The position numbers and the translations under genes were made by a program. A stretch of 64,000 nucleotides of DNA. Source: Gordius sp. MW1. Taxonomy: Eukaryota; Nematomorpha; Gordioida; Gordea; Gordiidae. Shown here in pieces: positions 10,544 to 21,229 of the stretch (positions are counted from its first letter, which is position 1; the number at the start of each line of letters is the position of its first letter). Location: NCBI GenBank assembly GCA_964036665.1, contig OZ038531.1, positions 4,836,168-4,900,167 on the forward strand. Reading direction: 5' to 3'. The notes below the pieces were generated by a model. The model worked only from the letters and a program-made list of their open reading frames with translations. It ran no database searches and had not been told where the DNA came from.

Positions 10544-11463
10544 TAGAGAACTGCACGGGTGACCCGAGACCCGACCCGGAAGTCGGGTTCGGGTCGAAAA
10601 TTTTAAAATGTCTTCGGGTCGGGTAAATTTTGAAATGCTTTCGGGTCGGGTTCGGGTTGAAAATTTTAAATGCTTTTGGGTCCGGTTGGATTTAAAGTGT
10701 CGGGTCAAGGGTTATAAATCTTACATTGCAGAATACACGCGACATATCTTTAAAAATAATGGTATCATGTATAATATTTTTAATTATAATATCGAAATTT
10801 AAAGTTAATTTAAATTCCTTTTGTTAATTTTTTTTAATTAAAGTTGACTCGTGAAAATAATAATATTTTTAAATTGTATTTAAATAGTGTTAAGTGGTAG
10901 TTCATTAGTAATTTAAACTACATAAATATATATTCATAAAACAAATAAGATTATGTTTAAATTTATTAAATGATTCATTTGCAAAACTCTATATTTCAAT
11001 TGAATGTGACCTGATACTGTATGCTAATAAATCATGAAAATAAATTTAGTAATTAAAATCTGTGGAATTATTGTAATTAGTTTCATAAATCGCACTTTAA
11101 TTTGTTGATTAAATTTTAAACACCCTCATGGGAGTTGCCAGGAAATTGAAATTAGGGGGCAATAATGATTAAGGGATGGGCAAATTGAACATTTTCATAA
11201 TTTTAGCCATAATTTGATAAAATATCTAAGAATTTTTAAATTTAGAGGGGGGCAGCCGGCCCTCCCTGCCACCCCCTGGCTACGCCCATGCACACCGCAA
11301 TTTTTCTTACTCTCGCGTTGGATATCAAAATTTCAAACACGTTCGGAAGGGATTCGGTTAAAAAAATTTTTAACATTTTCGGGCCGGGTCGGGTTCAGGT
11401 TGAAAATTTTAAAATGCTTTCGGGTTGGGTTCAGGTTGAAAAAAATGACTTTGCAGTTCTCTA
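10544..11463. mobile_element. Non-autonomous hAT (TAGAGAACTGCA ends)
   Basis: Both ends carry TAGAGAACTGCA as a 12-bp terminal inverted repeat. The flanks are an 8-bp target duplication with one mismatch: CCTTTTCA at 10536-10543 and CCTCTTCA at 11464-11471. Subterminal DNA has many GGGTCGGGTT units. No transposase is present. A second member of the family, in opposite orientation, is at 39955-41127. A smaller MITE is nested at 11127-11290. Confidence 0.85.
11127..11290. mobile_element. Poly-G/C MITE (CATGGGCGTAGCCAG family), nested
   Basis: It begins CATGGGAGTTGCCAGG and ends CCCCTGGCTACGCCCATG, an imperfect terminal inverted repeat. The interior has GGGGGCAATAATGATTAAG and AATTTAGAGGGGGGCAGCC, shared with 35052-35213 and, inverted, 60217-60356. 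The flanks AACACCCT and CACACCGC are a weak 8-bp duplication (5 of 8). It lies inside the hAT element, so it inserted later. Confidence 0.7.
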
Positions 11464-12302
11464 CCTCTTCACAAGTATTTTGCGCGATATATATTTCAAA
11501 AAAAGATCAAATCAATTTTGCCCGTTTTAATCTTATCTTGGACCCTTCTTTTTAATGACCAATTAAAAAATTTATGAAATATGTTTTTAAAAATATTTAA
11601 AAACGATAAAAAAACAGCCCCAGTTTTATTTTAAAAAGTCATTTTTTTTGGATCTTATCAAAATATTTTACATTTTGTGATTGCCCTTCCTAAAACCGTA
11701 AAATTATTTATTTAAATAAAAGAGTGATATTTAGTTTCACAATTGCCCCGGTGATATCTATTAACGTATTTAATCTTTGTCGGATAACAGACTTAAATCT
11801 AAGGATCACTTTTAGTTTCTGGACAAAAATCTACACAATACTTATCTTAATTAATTTAGAATAAAAGGCTTAATATATTTTTCCTGGCTAAGCAAATTCC
11901 CCAAATGCTTATTCTCAATATGTCTAATAGACCAGGTCTGTAAATATGAAAAGGAATTTGGCCATTGTGCTTGGCGCTATGGATCAATTTACCTAATTAC
12001 GGTAATACATAGTGGCGCCTATACTCGTTGCATCAAATAGGATTTACGAATCTGGTTCAAAATCTAATATAGGCAAAATGTAATAAGAACTACATATTAT
12101 CAAATAAATCACTAAATCTAACCCTAACCCTTGCCTATATTACATTTAGCCTTATTACATGAAATTTACAAAATAAACGATTAGTATTTACAAAATAAAA
12201 GATAATAATATTAGAAAACTTACCAAACGCGGAGGGTTATAACTGCGCATGCGCATAAGCAATTCTTGCCTGTATTACATTTTGATCATATTAGATTTTG
12301 AA
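11464..12302. other. AT-rich spacer with one R1-like motif
   Basis: No gene is visible. At 12110-12160 the string CTAAATCTAACCCTAACCCT followed by TGCCTATATTACATTT matches the TTAGGG-containing segment of R1 (39250, 42420, 55140), so this is an isolated fragment of that repeat. Confidence 0.5.
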
Positions 12303-12641
12303 CAGAAGTGGGATTTGTTCCTCACGGAGATACAGATTTTGTACACCATGTGCAATTTTGTGCCTGGAAGTTACAATTTGTAGACAGCATCTTGCTCGCA
12401 TCGTACGCTTACCGAGGCTTACGGTGAACATACACTTGGTATATGTTTTGACCACACGAGAGAAAGGAAGAGTTGGGGGGGGGCAGCTATTTGCAAGCTT
12501 TTCAGAATTAGGAATAAGTTCAAACGCAACAACGACTCTGACTCAGACCAATCAAAGGTGACACGAGAAGCTGTTTTCATACATTTAAAAACCAAGGGGA
12601 AAATCCGGAATATTGGGAAATGTACGCTCGAATTGAGATAA
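12303..12641 (+). pseudogene. Unassigned decayed reading frame
   Basis: One plus-strand frame reads through about 110 codons with a single internal TAG near 12381. It includes EAYGEHTLGICFDHTRERK and NDSDSDQSKVTREAVFIHL. The composition looks more coding-like than the flanks, but I recognise no family. It could be a fragment of an unknown mobile element or gene, or chance. Confidence 0.22.
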
Positions 12642-13360
12642 ACCATATGAGGTATGTTGCTACTAGAGGTATGTGACTGGCGATGAAATGTGTATATATT
12701 TGATCTCCCAGCAATTGGGTAACTCCAGGCAAGCCATAGACGTTGACTGCCAGCCCAAATTTTATTTTTTGAAAAGCCTTTAATCTCTTGAATATGGAAA
12801 AACTACGATCATTAATGCATGAAATGTTGGGAAGACAAAAAAATGTTGTTAAAGTTTTTTGCCGAAAATTTAATTTAAAGATTAAGGGTAAATATATAAG
12901 TTTTTAAGGTATTTATAAGTGTCTTAGTCTTTTATCCGACTATAAATACTTTTAATTAATTTTAGCCAATTACTAGTCTCAAGTGTCTTGTGTTTTCACG
13001 GGATAACAATGTCCAATCATTTTTTAAGAGATTAAATCTCTTTAAAATATTATTTATGAGGAACAAAATCTATATAATCTTCAATAAAGTTTTTTTCATA
13101 GCAATTTGCACAATATCGGAAATATCAAAATGGTAGGGTATAAGCTATTTGTGGATATGGTTCTTCCAGGTGTTAATAAGTGTCTTAAAATCTTTTATGC
13201 AACTAAACTATAATAAATCAGCCCATTTAATTTATTTATTCATAAAAAAACTTGAAATTTTTGCCAAAAGGGGCGAGGAATTTCCCCCCCCCCGCGCCCC
13301 CCCTCCTTTCGCTACACGCCTGTGATTAATGTAAAAAGATTGTATATGAATCCGGTTTTA
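12642..13360. other. AT-rich spacer ending in a poly-C repeat end
   Basis: No frame or element is recognised over most of this stretch. At 13280-13320 a long C tract followed by CGCTACACGCC resembles the end of the poly-G/C MITE family. Confidence 0.4.
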
Positions 13361-13363
13361 GTT

Positions 13364-14465
13364 TTAATTGCTATGCAATTTATGGGCTCGTTTTTTGTTG
13401 TCCGTTGTCCGTCCGTCCGTCCACCAAGTTATTGGCGCCAGCTTTCCACTTTCTGCCCTGGAGGTTCGAGTTCAAGCCCAGGAGAGGACAAATTTTTATT
13501 TTTTTTAAATTAAATTAATATATTGTTCATGTTAATACCATTGATAATATGACTTTTTGACCTTCCGTTGGCTACTTAATGATTAATGAATTCGTTTTTG
13601 AATAGTTATATTATGTTAACATTGATAACTACCCTGTGCCCTCCCCTAGGAGGGCCTATGCCTCTACTGATATGGGTCCCTGTGCCCCTACAAAAGCCTA
13701 TGCCTCTACTGATGTGGGTTCGAATCCCGGCGAGGGCAAATTCTTAATTGCTGGTTCGAATCCCGGAGAGGGCAAAATTTTTACTTTTTTCAAATTAAAT
13801 TAATATATTGTTCTTGTTAATACCATTGATAATATGACTTTTTGACCTTCCGCTGGCTACTGACCAATGAAAAAAAATGACCATTGGCCAAATAAATCGA
13901 AATTTTATTTTTTCGTCTTTGAATTGGGTATATTATGTTAACATTGATAACTATCCTGTGCCCTCCCCTAGAAGGGCCTATGCCTCTACTGATATGGGGC
14001 CCTGTGCCCCTACAAAAGCCTATGCCTCTACTAATGTGGGTTCGAATTAAGGAGAGGGCAAAATTTTTATTTTTTTTTAAATTAAATTAATATATTGTTC
14101 TTGTTAATAACCTTGATACGACTTTTTAACCGTGTCCTGGCTACTGACCAATGAAAAAAATCACTATTGGCCAAATTGTGATTCGAAATTTTTTTTCGTT
14201 TTTTTTTCAAATTAATGGATTGTTTTTGTTAATACCATTGATAATATGGTTTTTTGGCTGTCCACTGGCTGCTGACCAATGGAAAAAAATCACCATTGGC
14301 CAAAGTGTGAATCGAAATTTTTTTTTCGTTTTTTAGACTCGTATGTATTTATAAATCGTCTCTTGGTACTGACCAATGGAAAAAAATGATTATTGGCCAA
14401 ATTGTGATTTGAAATTTTTTTTCGTTTTTTTTTCGGCTCTTATGTATTTTGTTCTTGTTAATACT
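13364..14465 (-). repeat. R1 composite repeat with three B-box modules
   Basis: It starts at TTGCTATGCAATTTATGGGCTCG (motif split at 13373/13390) followed by TTGTCCGTTGTCCGTCC. Three copies of a module then follow: GGTTCGAATCC or a decayed form, GAGAGGGCAAAA, then a T run and the 107-130-bp CCATTGGCC units. The segment GCCTATGCCTCTACTGAT is duplicated within the module. TGCCCTC upstream and GAGGGCA downstream are exact complements, like a tRNA acceptor stem. It is joined directly to a truncated Helitron at about 14470. Confidence 0.6.
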
Positions 14466-14469
14466 TTGA

Positions 14470-17225
14470 TAAAATTTATTTATTTAATTTAAAATAATTT
14501 TGACCGTATACTGTAACATTTTTATTATACTTTTAAATATTTAATTCGATAAAACTTCAACCTTGCATGTCTGGCGTCATTATTTTATATGATGCTATAA
14601 ATAAAACTGGTCTGGAAATGTCCGATATTTTTAAAACGAAAAGGTATTTAGGAATCTGAAAAAGCTATTTTACTCCTGGCCGCCCTGGGCATCTACGGCT
14701 AAATTTTCGCTCGAATCGGGCCGGTAGTTTCCGAGTTTAGCTCTTTTTTAAAACGATATGTCCGATATTTTTAAAACTAAAAGGAATTTTAGGATTCTAA
14801 AAAAGCAATTTTACCCCTGGCCGCCCTGGGCATCTATGGCTAAATTTTCGCGCGAATCGGGCCGGTAGTTTCAAAATTTAGCCCTTATCCACATACATAC
14901 ATACATACATACATACATACATACATACATACATACATACATACATACATACATACATACATACATACATACATACATACATACATACATACATACATAC
15001 ATACATACATACATACATACATACATACATACATACATACATACATACATACATACATACATACATACATACATACATACATACATACATACATACATAC
15101 ATACATACATACATACATACATACATACATACATACATACATACATACATACATACATACATACATACATACATACATACATACATACATACATACATAC
15201 ATACATACATACATACATACATACATACATACATACATACATACATACATACATACATACATACATACATACATACATACATACATACATACATACATAC
15301 ATACATACATACATACATACATACATACATACATACATACATACATACATACATACATACATACATACATACATACATACATACATACATACATACATAC
15401 ATACATACATACATACATACATACATACATACATACATACATACATACATACATACATACATACATACATACATACATACATACATACATACATACATAC
15501 ATACATACATACATACATACATACATACATACATACATACATACATACATACATACATACATACATACATACATACATACATACATACATACATACATAC
15601 ATACATACATACATACATACATACATACATACATACATACATACATACATACATACATACATACATACATACATACATACATACATACATACATACATAC
15701 ATACATACATACATACATACATACATACATACATACATACATACATACATACATACATACATACATACATACATACATACATACATACATACATACATAC
15801 ATACATACATACATACATACATACATACATACATACATACATACATACATACATACATACATACATACATACATACATACATACATACATACATACATAC
15901 ATACATACATACATACATACATACATACATACATACATACATACATACATACATACATACATACATACATACATACATACATACATACATACATACATAC
16001 ATACATACATACATACATACATACATACATACATACATACATACATACATACATACATACATACATACATACATACATACATACATACATACATACATAC
16101 ATACATACATACATACATACATACATACATACATACATACATACATACATACATACATACATACATACATACATACATACATACATACATACATACATAC
16201 ATACATACATACATACATACATACATACATACATACATACATACATACATACATACATACATACATACATACATACATACATACATACATACATACATAC
16301 ATACATACATACATACATACATACATACATACATACATACATACATACATACATACATACATACATACATACATACATACATACATACATACATACATAC
16401 ATACATACATACATACATACATACATACATACATACATACATACATACATACATACATACATACATACATACATACATACATACATACATACATACATAC
16501 ATACATACATACATACATACATACATACATACATACATACATACATACATACATACATACATACATACATACATACATACATACATACATACATACATAC
16601 ATACATACATACATACATACATACATACATACATACATACATACATACATACATACATACATACATACATACATACATACATACATACATACATACATAC
16701 ATACATACATACATACATACATACATACATACATACATACATACATACATACATACATACATACATACATACATACATACATACATACATACATACATAC
16801 ATACATACATACATACATACATACATACATACATACATACATACATACATACATACATACATACATACATACATACATACATACATACATACATACATAC
16901 ATACATACATACATACATACATACATACATACATACATACATACATACATACATACATACATACATACATACATACATACATACATACATACATACATAC
17001 ATACATACATACATACATACATACATACATACATACATACATACATACATACATACATACATACATACATACATACATACATACATACATACATACATAC
17101 ATACATACATACATACATACATACATACATACATACATACATACATACATACATACATACATACATACATACATACATACATACATACATACATACATAC
17201 ATACACTTTACTTTATATATATAGA
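14470..17225 (-). mobile_element. Helitron-like element, 3'-truncated, with giant CATA expansion
   Basis: On the minus strand the 5' end TCTATATATATAAAGTAAAG starts at 17225, preceded by A, as in canonical Helitrons. It continues through (TATG)n into two copies of a segment with ACTACCGGCCCGATTCG, and then sequence homologous to the element at 45087-45692 up to about 14470. There it is cut and joined to R1, so the 3' hairpin and CTAG end are lost. No Rep or helicase is present. Confidence 0.7.
14891..17205. repeat. Uninterrupted (CATA)n microsatellite, about 578 units
   Basis: About 2.3 kb of perfect ACAT/CATA repeat with no interruption that I can see. It sits just inside the 5' end of the Helitron above. 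The homologous position in the related element at 45087 has only three to four units. Long MYVC-type frames across it are artefacts of the repeat. Confidence 0.97.
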
Positions 17226-17229
17226 TATA

Positions 17230-18283
17230 CTAGCTGACCCGGCAAACTTTGTTTTGCCATATTTTAAAGGTGGTTAAAAACACAAAATTTAGCCTCAATA
17301 ATGTTCGAATTTAAATTTTCATGAAGCAAATTTTTTTAAGTCAAATTTACCTATAATCAAAAAAATATCGCGCCTGGTCTTTAAGTTAAAATATAAACAA
17401 AAAGCGGATACGGATACGCATATAGTTTATTTAACGAAAAATAAAAAATAATTGATATTTTTAAAGGTGGTTAAAAACACAAAATTTTACCTTAATAATG
17501 TTCGAATTTAATTGTTTTGCCATTTACCCAGGTGTATTAGCAGAATATATATCATCTTATAGATAAATTTCAATAGATTAAGAATATATCAAATATAATT
17601 GGTAAGTGTTTATTATGCAAAAAATTTTAAACAAATAGTTAAAGAGGGTCCAAGGCCCAGGCCCACCCAAGGGAGAAAACCTGGTCCCATGGCCCCCCCC
17701 CTCCCAATGGAAAAATTTGGCCCCCTGGCCCTTCAAGCAATTTTTTTTAATTTTTTGTAATTAAGAAACAATATCATAATTATAATTATTTGTTTCTGAA
17801 TAAAACTTTTAATTCTGAACTTAATAATGTCCGAAGAACTGAGAAATATCAACATTTATTGGCACTTTGTTAAAAGTATTTTCATTTTTCTCCTTATTTA
17901 ACGCGCAAAAAATGACAAAATTAGATTTTTTAATTTATTTAGCCACGTAGGAGGGGAAACGACCGTCCTATAATAATAAATTAATAATTGATGTGAAAAA
18001 TAAGCAAAAAAATAAATGACTTTGATATTTAATGTTTCAAAGCAGGTTGCGTTTGATTGACATTCTATTAAACGTCAAAACGTATAAAACAAACTCGATC
18101 GAAAACTACTGGACCGATTTGGCTCAAACAAATTTTAAAACATGCTCCGGAGTGTGGGGAATAAAGTGTGAAATTTTGAGCCAAATCGGTCTGGTCAAAA
18201 TTGGTGGCGGCATACACACAAACATACACACCAACAAACATACAAACAAACACACAAACATAGTTTCATTTTTATATATAAGA
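17230..18283 (-). mobile_element. Non-autonomous Helitron with both ends
   Basis: On the minus strand it begins TCTTATATATAAAAATGAAA at 18283, preceded by A, followed by GTTTG-rich sequence and a palindromic ACTACTGGACCGATTTGGCT unit (18092-18215). It ends GGCAAAACAAAGTTTGCC GGGTCAGCTAG at 17230, followed by T. The GGCAAA/TTTGCC hairpin about 11 nt before terminal CTAG, the 5' TC and insertion between A and T are the Helitron signature. The 5' end of the next Helitron begins only 4 bp away, in the same orientation. Confidence 0.8.
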
Positions 18284-19405
18284 TAACTAAAACAATTTAA
18301 ATTATAAGCGCGTTTGTACTCATCCTTTGTTTTAAACAAATTGCAAATGCAATATTTAATGCGATCTGCGAAAAAGGCGGCTGCGTTTTTTTAAAGTTGC
18401 TAATGATTCTCTCTAGCCATTTCAACAAATAACAAATTTAAACCATGTTTACAACAATATTCTCTTTACAGAAATATATTGTGTAGGTTAATTAAAAGTA
18501 TATTCTAATAATTCATATTAGACTCAATCCAGCGATTTTACAATTTTCAATCATAAAATTTCTTAATATAAGGATCATTTTATTCTTTCGCACCGATTTA
18601 CATAAAGGCTAGATTAAACTCTTTGATTATATGTTAAAATAAGGTGCTAAATAAAAGAAAGAAAATATGTTTTTATAAGTAAATTTAGGAAAAATAGCTT
18701 AATGACTCGTCAACACCAAATGTAATCAACATAAAACTTGAGATTTATTTTAACTCGTGGTGCCGTAAGCCCTATATAATTTTTAGACAATTATGATTTT
18801 ACCCATTCAAAGTTTTTTAAACATATAATTATGGCTATAATTTCCTTATTAATTCATTTAATTTACTTGCGATTATACCGACCTAAATTTAAATTTTATT
18901 TAATTTTGCCAAGTTTTGCTTGAAAGTTTACAGAAGTATATAAAGAGGTTTATTAAGTTACTAACATTAGTTGACTATTTACACACTTGATATGAGCGAT
19001 TGATATTTTATCGATTATTTGGAACCCCACCACTATCTTACCCTCTTATCCGCCCACCGCTGACTTGGCATTATTGATATCCCCCCCCACTATCTTGTAT
19101 TGTGATTTAAACATCAACAATTTAGAAATAAAAAATAAGTCAGTGCCACCACGACACACGCAGGCACAATATTTATTGATTTTTTCCTCCTCACTTTCTA
19201 TAATGCAAAATCTTCAAATTTAGAAAGCATAATACTTTAACTTTAATCAGTAAATTAGTATACTATTTTGGTTATTTGATCAGGTGTTTCTAAATTACAT
19301 CCACATTTAGTATGACCCCTAAAATCATCCCTACTTCATGACGTTATACAGGGTTACTGTGAAATGCAACAATGCAAATAATCTTTCATATATAAAATGG
19401 GCTTA
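18284..19405. other. AT-rich, no recognised feature
   Basis: No frame, terminal repeat or known family is visible. A poly-C tract occurs near 19080. Confidence 0.5.
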
Positions 19406-19409
19406 GACA

Positions 19410-19545
19410 GCATAGGAGTTTGAGGGGGGGGGGGGCAAAAATGATTATGAGACAGGTAAAATAATATTTTTTGATAATTTAAAACTTCAAAGAGTTTTTG
19501 GATTTATAGGGGGCAGCCGCCCCTCCTTGATCCACCCACTTAATA
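19410..19545. mobile_element. Degenerate poly-G/C MITE copy
   Basis: A G run is followed by GCAAAAATGATTATGAG and then GGATTTATAGGGGGCAGCCG, matching the interior of the MITE at 35052-35213. The ends have diverged. A further inverted fragment of the same family is visible at about 19897-19955. Confidence 0.5.
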
Positions 19546-19995
19546 AAATATAAAACATTATGTGAATTCGTTTAATTAATTTTTTGGTTTATAAAATTAT
19601 TAATTCAAGGAAGACGAAAATATTTTTTTCCCTGTTTTTTAATTAAATTCAAGTTTCTCTACACTTTATCACGGATAGTTTAAATTACCTAAACTCATTT
19701 CTTTTCGTGATTAAAAATTTTTTACATATTATCAAGGATAGTTAAAATTACCTAAACTCATTTCTTTTCGTGATTTAAAATTTTCCAAGTTCACTTAAAT
19801 ACTCTAGAGGGCCCTTAAATCCAAATAATTTAAGAGTCTTATTAAAAAATGTAAAAAGCCAGCAAATTGAATTATACTAAGATTAGTCTAATAAGCTTAG
19901 CCAAGGGTGGAGGGCAGGGAGGAGCGGCTACCCCTCCCCTCTAAATCCAATATGCAATTTATGGGCTCACTTTCCATTTTCCGATGTCTTGTCAC

Positions 19996-20880
19996 TAGAG
20001 CCCTGCACGGGCCGTCCGAGGCCCAGCCCGACGGGCTTTCGAGCCGGGCTCGGGCAAATTTTAAAACATTGATCGGGCCTCGGGCTTGGGTCGGGCCTGA
20101 TGGGCCAGCCCGACCCGGAGCCCGAGCCAGAAAAAAAATTTGAATAAATATTCATCCAAAATATAATTACAATACAAGATAATCCCCCTACAAATAAATA
20201 TTTAGAATTTTACTACCCCCCCCCCCACCACCTCATATAAATTTCTTGGTTAGCCGTGTGGACGAAATTTAATAATTATGAAGGAAAGGATTAAGGCTAA
20301 TCCTCCGGTTAATACAGTTACGCCTAGTATAGCCGTCGAGCATGGTAATTTTTTAATTTGCATTAAGCACTTATTATTTTTCTAGATAATATAATGGAGG
20401 AAGAATTTTTAGATTTTAGTAGTTGGGAAGAGCCCAGAATAGATAACAACGAAGCTGAGGAAGATGAATTATATAAATATTTAAATACGAATTATATTGA
20501 TGGTATGGAAGTTTTGGAATGGTGGAAGATGCATCAGAGTACTTCCTTGTTTGAGCAATTTGGCTAGAAAGTATTTGGCAATACCTGCTACATCAGCTAG
20601 CAGTGAGCGAGCCTTTTCTACAGCTGGGCGAGCTTACGAAGAGAGAAGGACTTCGTTAAAACCCAAATTAGACTCCACTTTATTTATTTACCATAATTAT
20701 TCATATTTTAAATCACATAATATTCGCGATACGTAATATATTTATAAATAAATTTTTGAAATAAAATTGGTACAAATTTACATTTTTACAAAAGTCGGGC
20801 CGGGCTCGGGCAAATAATAAAAAAAAGTTTTGGGCTCAGGTCGGGCTCGGGCCGATAAAATTCCATTTTGCAGGGCTCTA
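19996..20880 (+). mobile_element. Internally deleted hAT (TAGAGCCCTGCA ends), exact 8-bp TSD
   Basis: It is bounded by TAGAGCCCTGCA and its inverse, with a perfect target duplication CTTGTCAC at 19988-19995 and 20881-20888. Subterminal GGGCTCGGGC-type repeats are present at both ends. It retains the last part of a transposase gene and inserted into an R1 copy. Confidence 0.92.
20278..20736 (+). pseudogene. hAT transposase remnant with C-terminal dimerisation domain
   Basis: A short exon (MKERIKANPP..., from 20278) ends at CATG|GTAATT. A plausible intron runs to TTTCTAG near 20384. The frame then continues MEEEFLDFSSWEEPRIDNNE to LEWWKMHQS. A one-base shift near 20530 leads into NLARKYLAIPATSASSERAF then STAGRAYEERRTSLKP, the conserved hAT dimerisation region. 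The DDE core and zinc finger are missing, so it cannot transpose on its own. Confidence 0.85.
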
Positions 20881-20889
20881 CTTGTCACG

Positions 20890-21225
20890 CACCGAATGTC
20901 TTGCACCAATGTCTTGTCACGCTTTTCGTCGTGTTTACCACTGAAACCGCTTGGAAGTAGGTTCGATACCCAAGGAGGCCAATTTTTTTTTAATTAAATG
21001 GAAAATTTGTATTAATAATTAACTAATCATTTTGCATTTAATACCCCCCTATAGGCAATCTCGCCCCTCCCCACATTTCTCGCCCATAAATTGTATACCA
21101 AATTTGCTACTTTTATACAGAGTATAAAAGAGTTCCCCCTTCCCTTCCCACCTTCCCTTCCCCTACTCTCATTCCCCCCTTCCCCTTCCCACGAGGGCCG
21201 AAGGCCCGAGTATTAAATACATTTC
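20890..21225 (-). repeat. R1 composite repeat fragment
   Basis: It contains a decayed B-box (GGTTCGATACCC), then a T run, TACCCCCCTATAGGCAATCT, CCCATAAATTGTATACCAAA, a pyrimidine tract and CCGAAGGCCCGAG. The order matches 2009-2290 and 55185-55380. It was split by the hAT at 19996-20880: its TTTATGGGCTCA part lies at 19957-19971. Confidence 0.6.
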
Positions 21226-21229
21226 GATA

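Noticed and set aside
13717-13763. GGTTCGAATCC motifs as functional tRNA genes
   Set aside because: No A-box, anticodon stem or plausible cloverleaf could be traced around them; they are kept only as tRNA-like modules in repeats.
14871-17206. Three minus-strand frames of about 775 codons, all MYVC repeats
   Set aside because: They are the three frames of a tetranucleotide whose complement contains no stop. The frames exist only because of the microsatellite.
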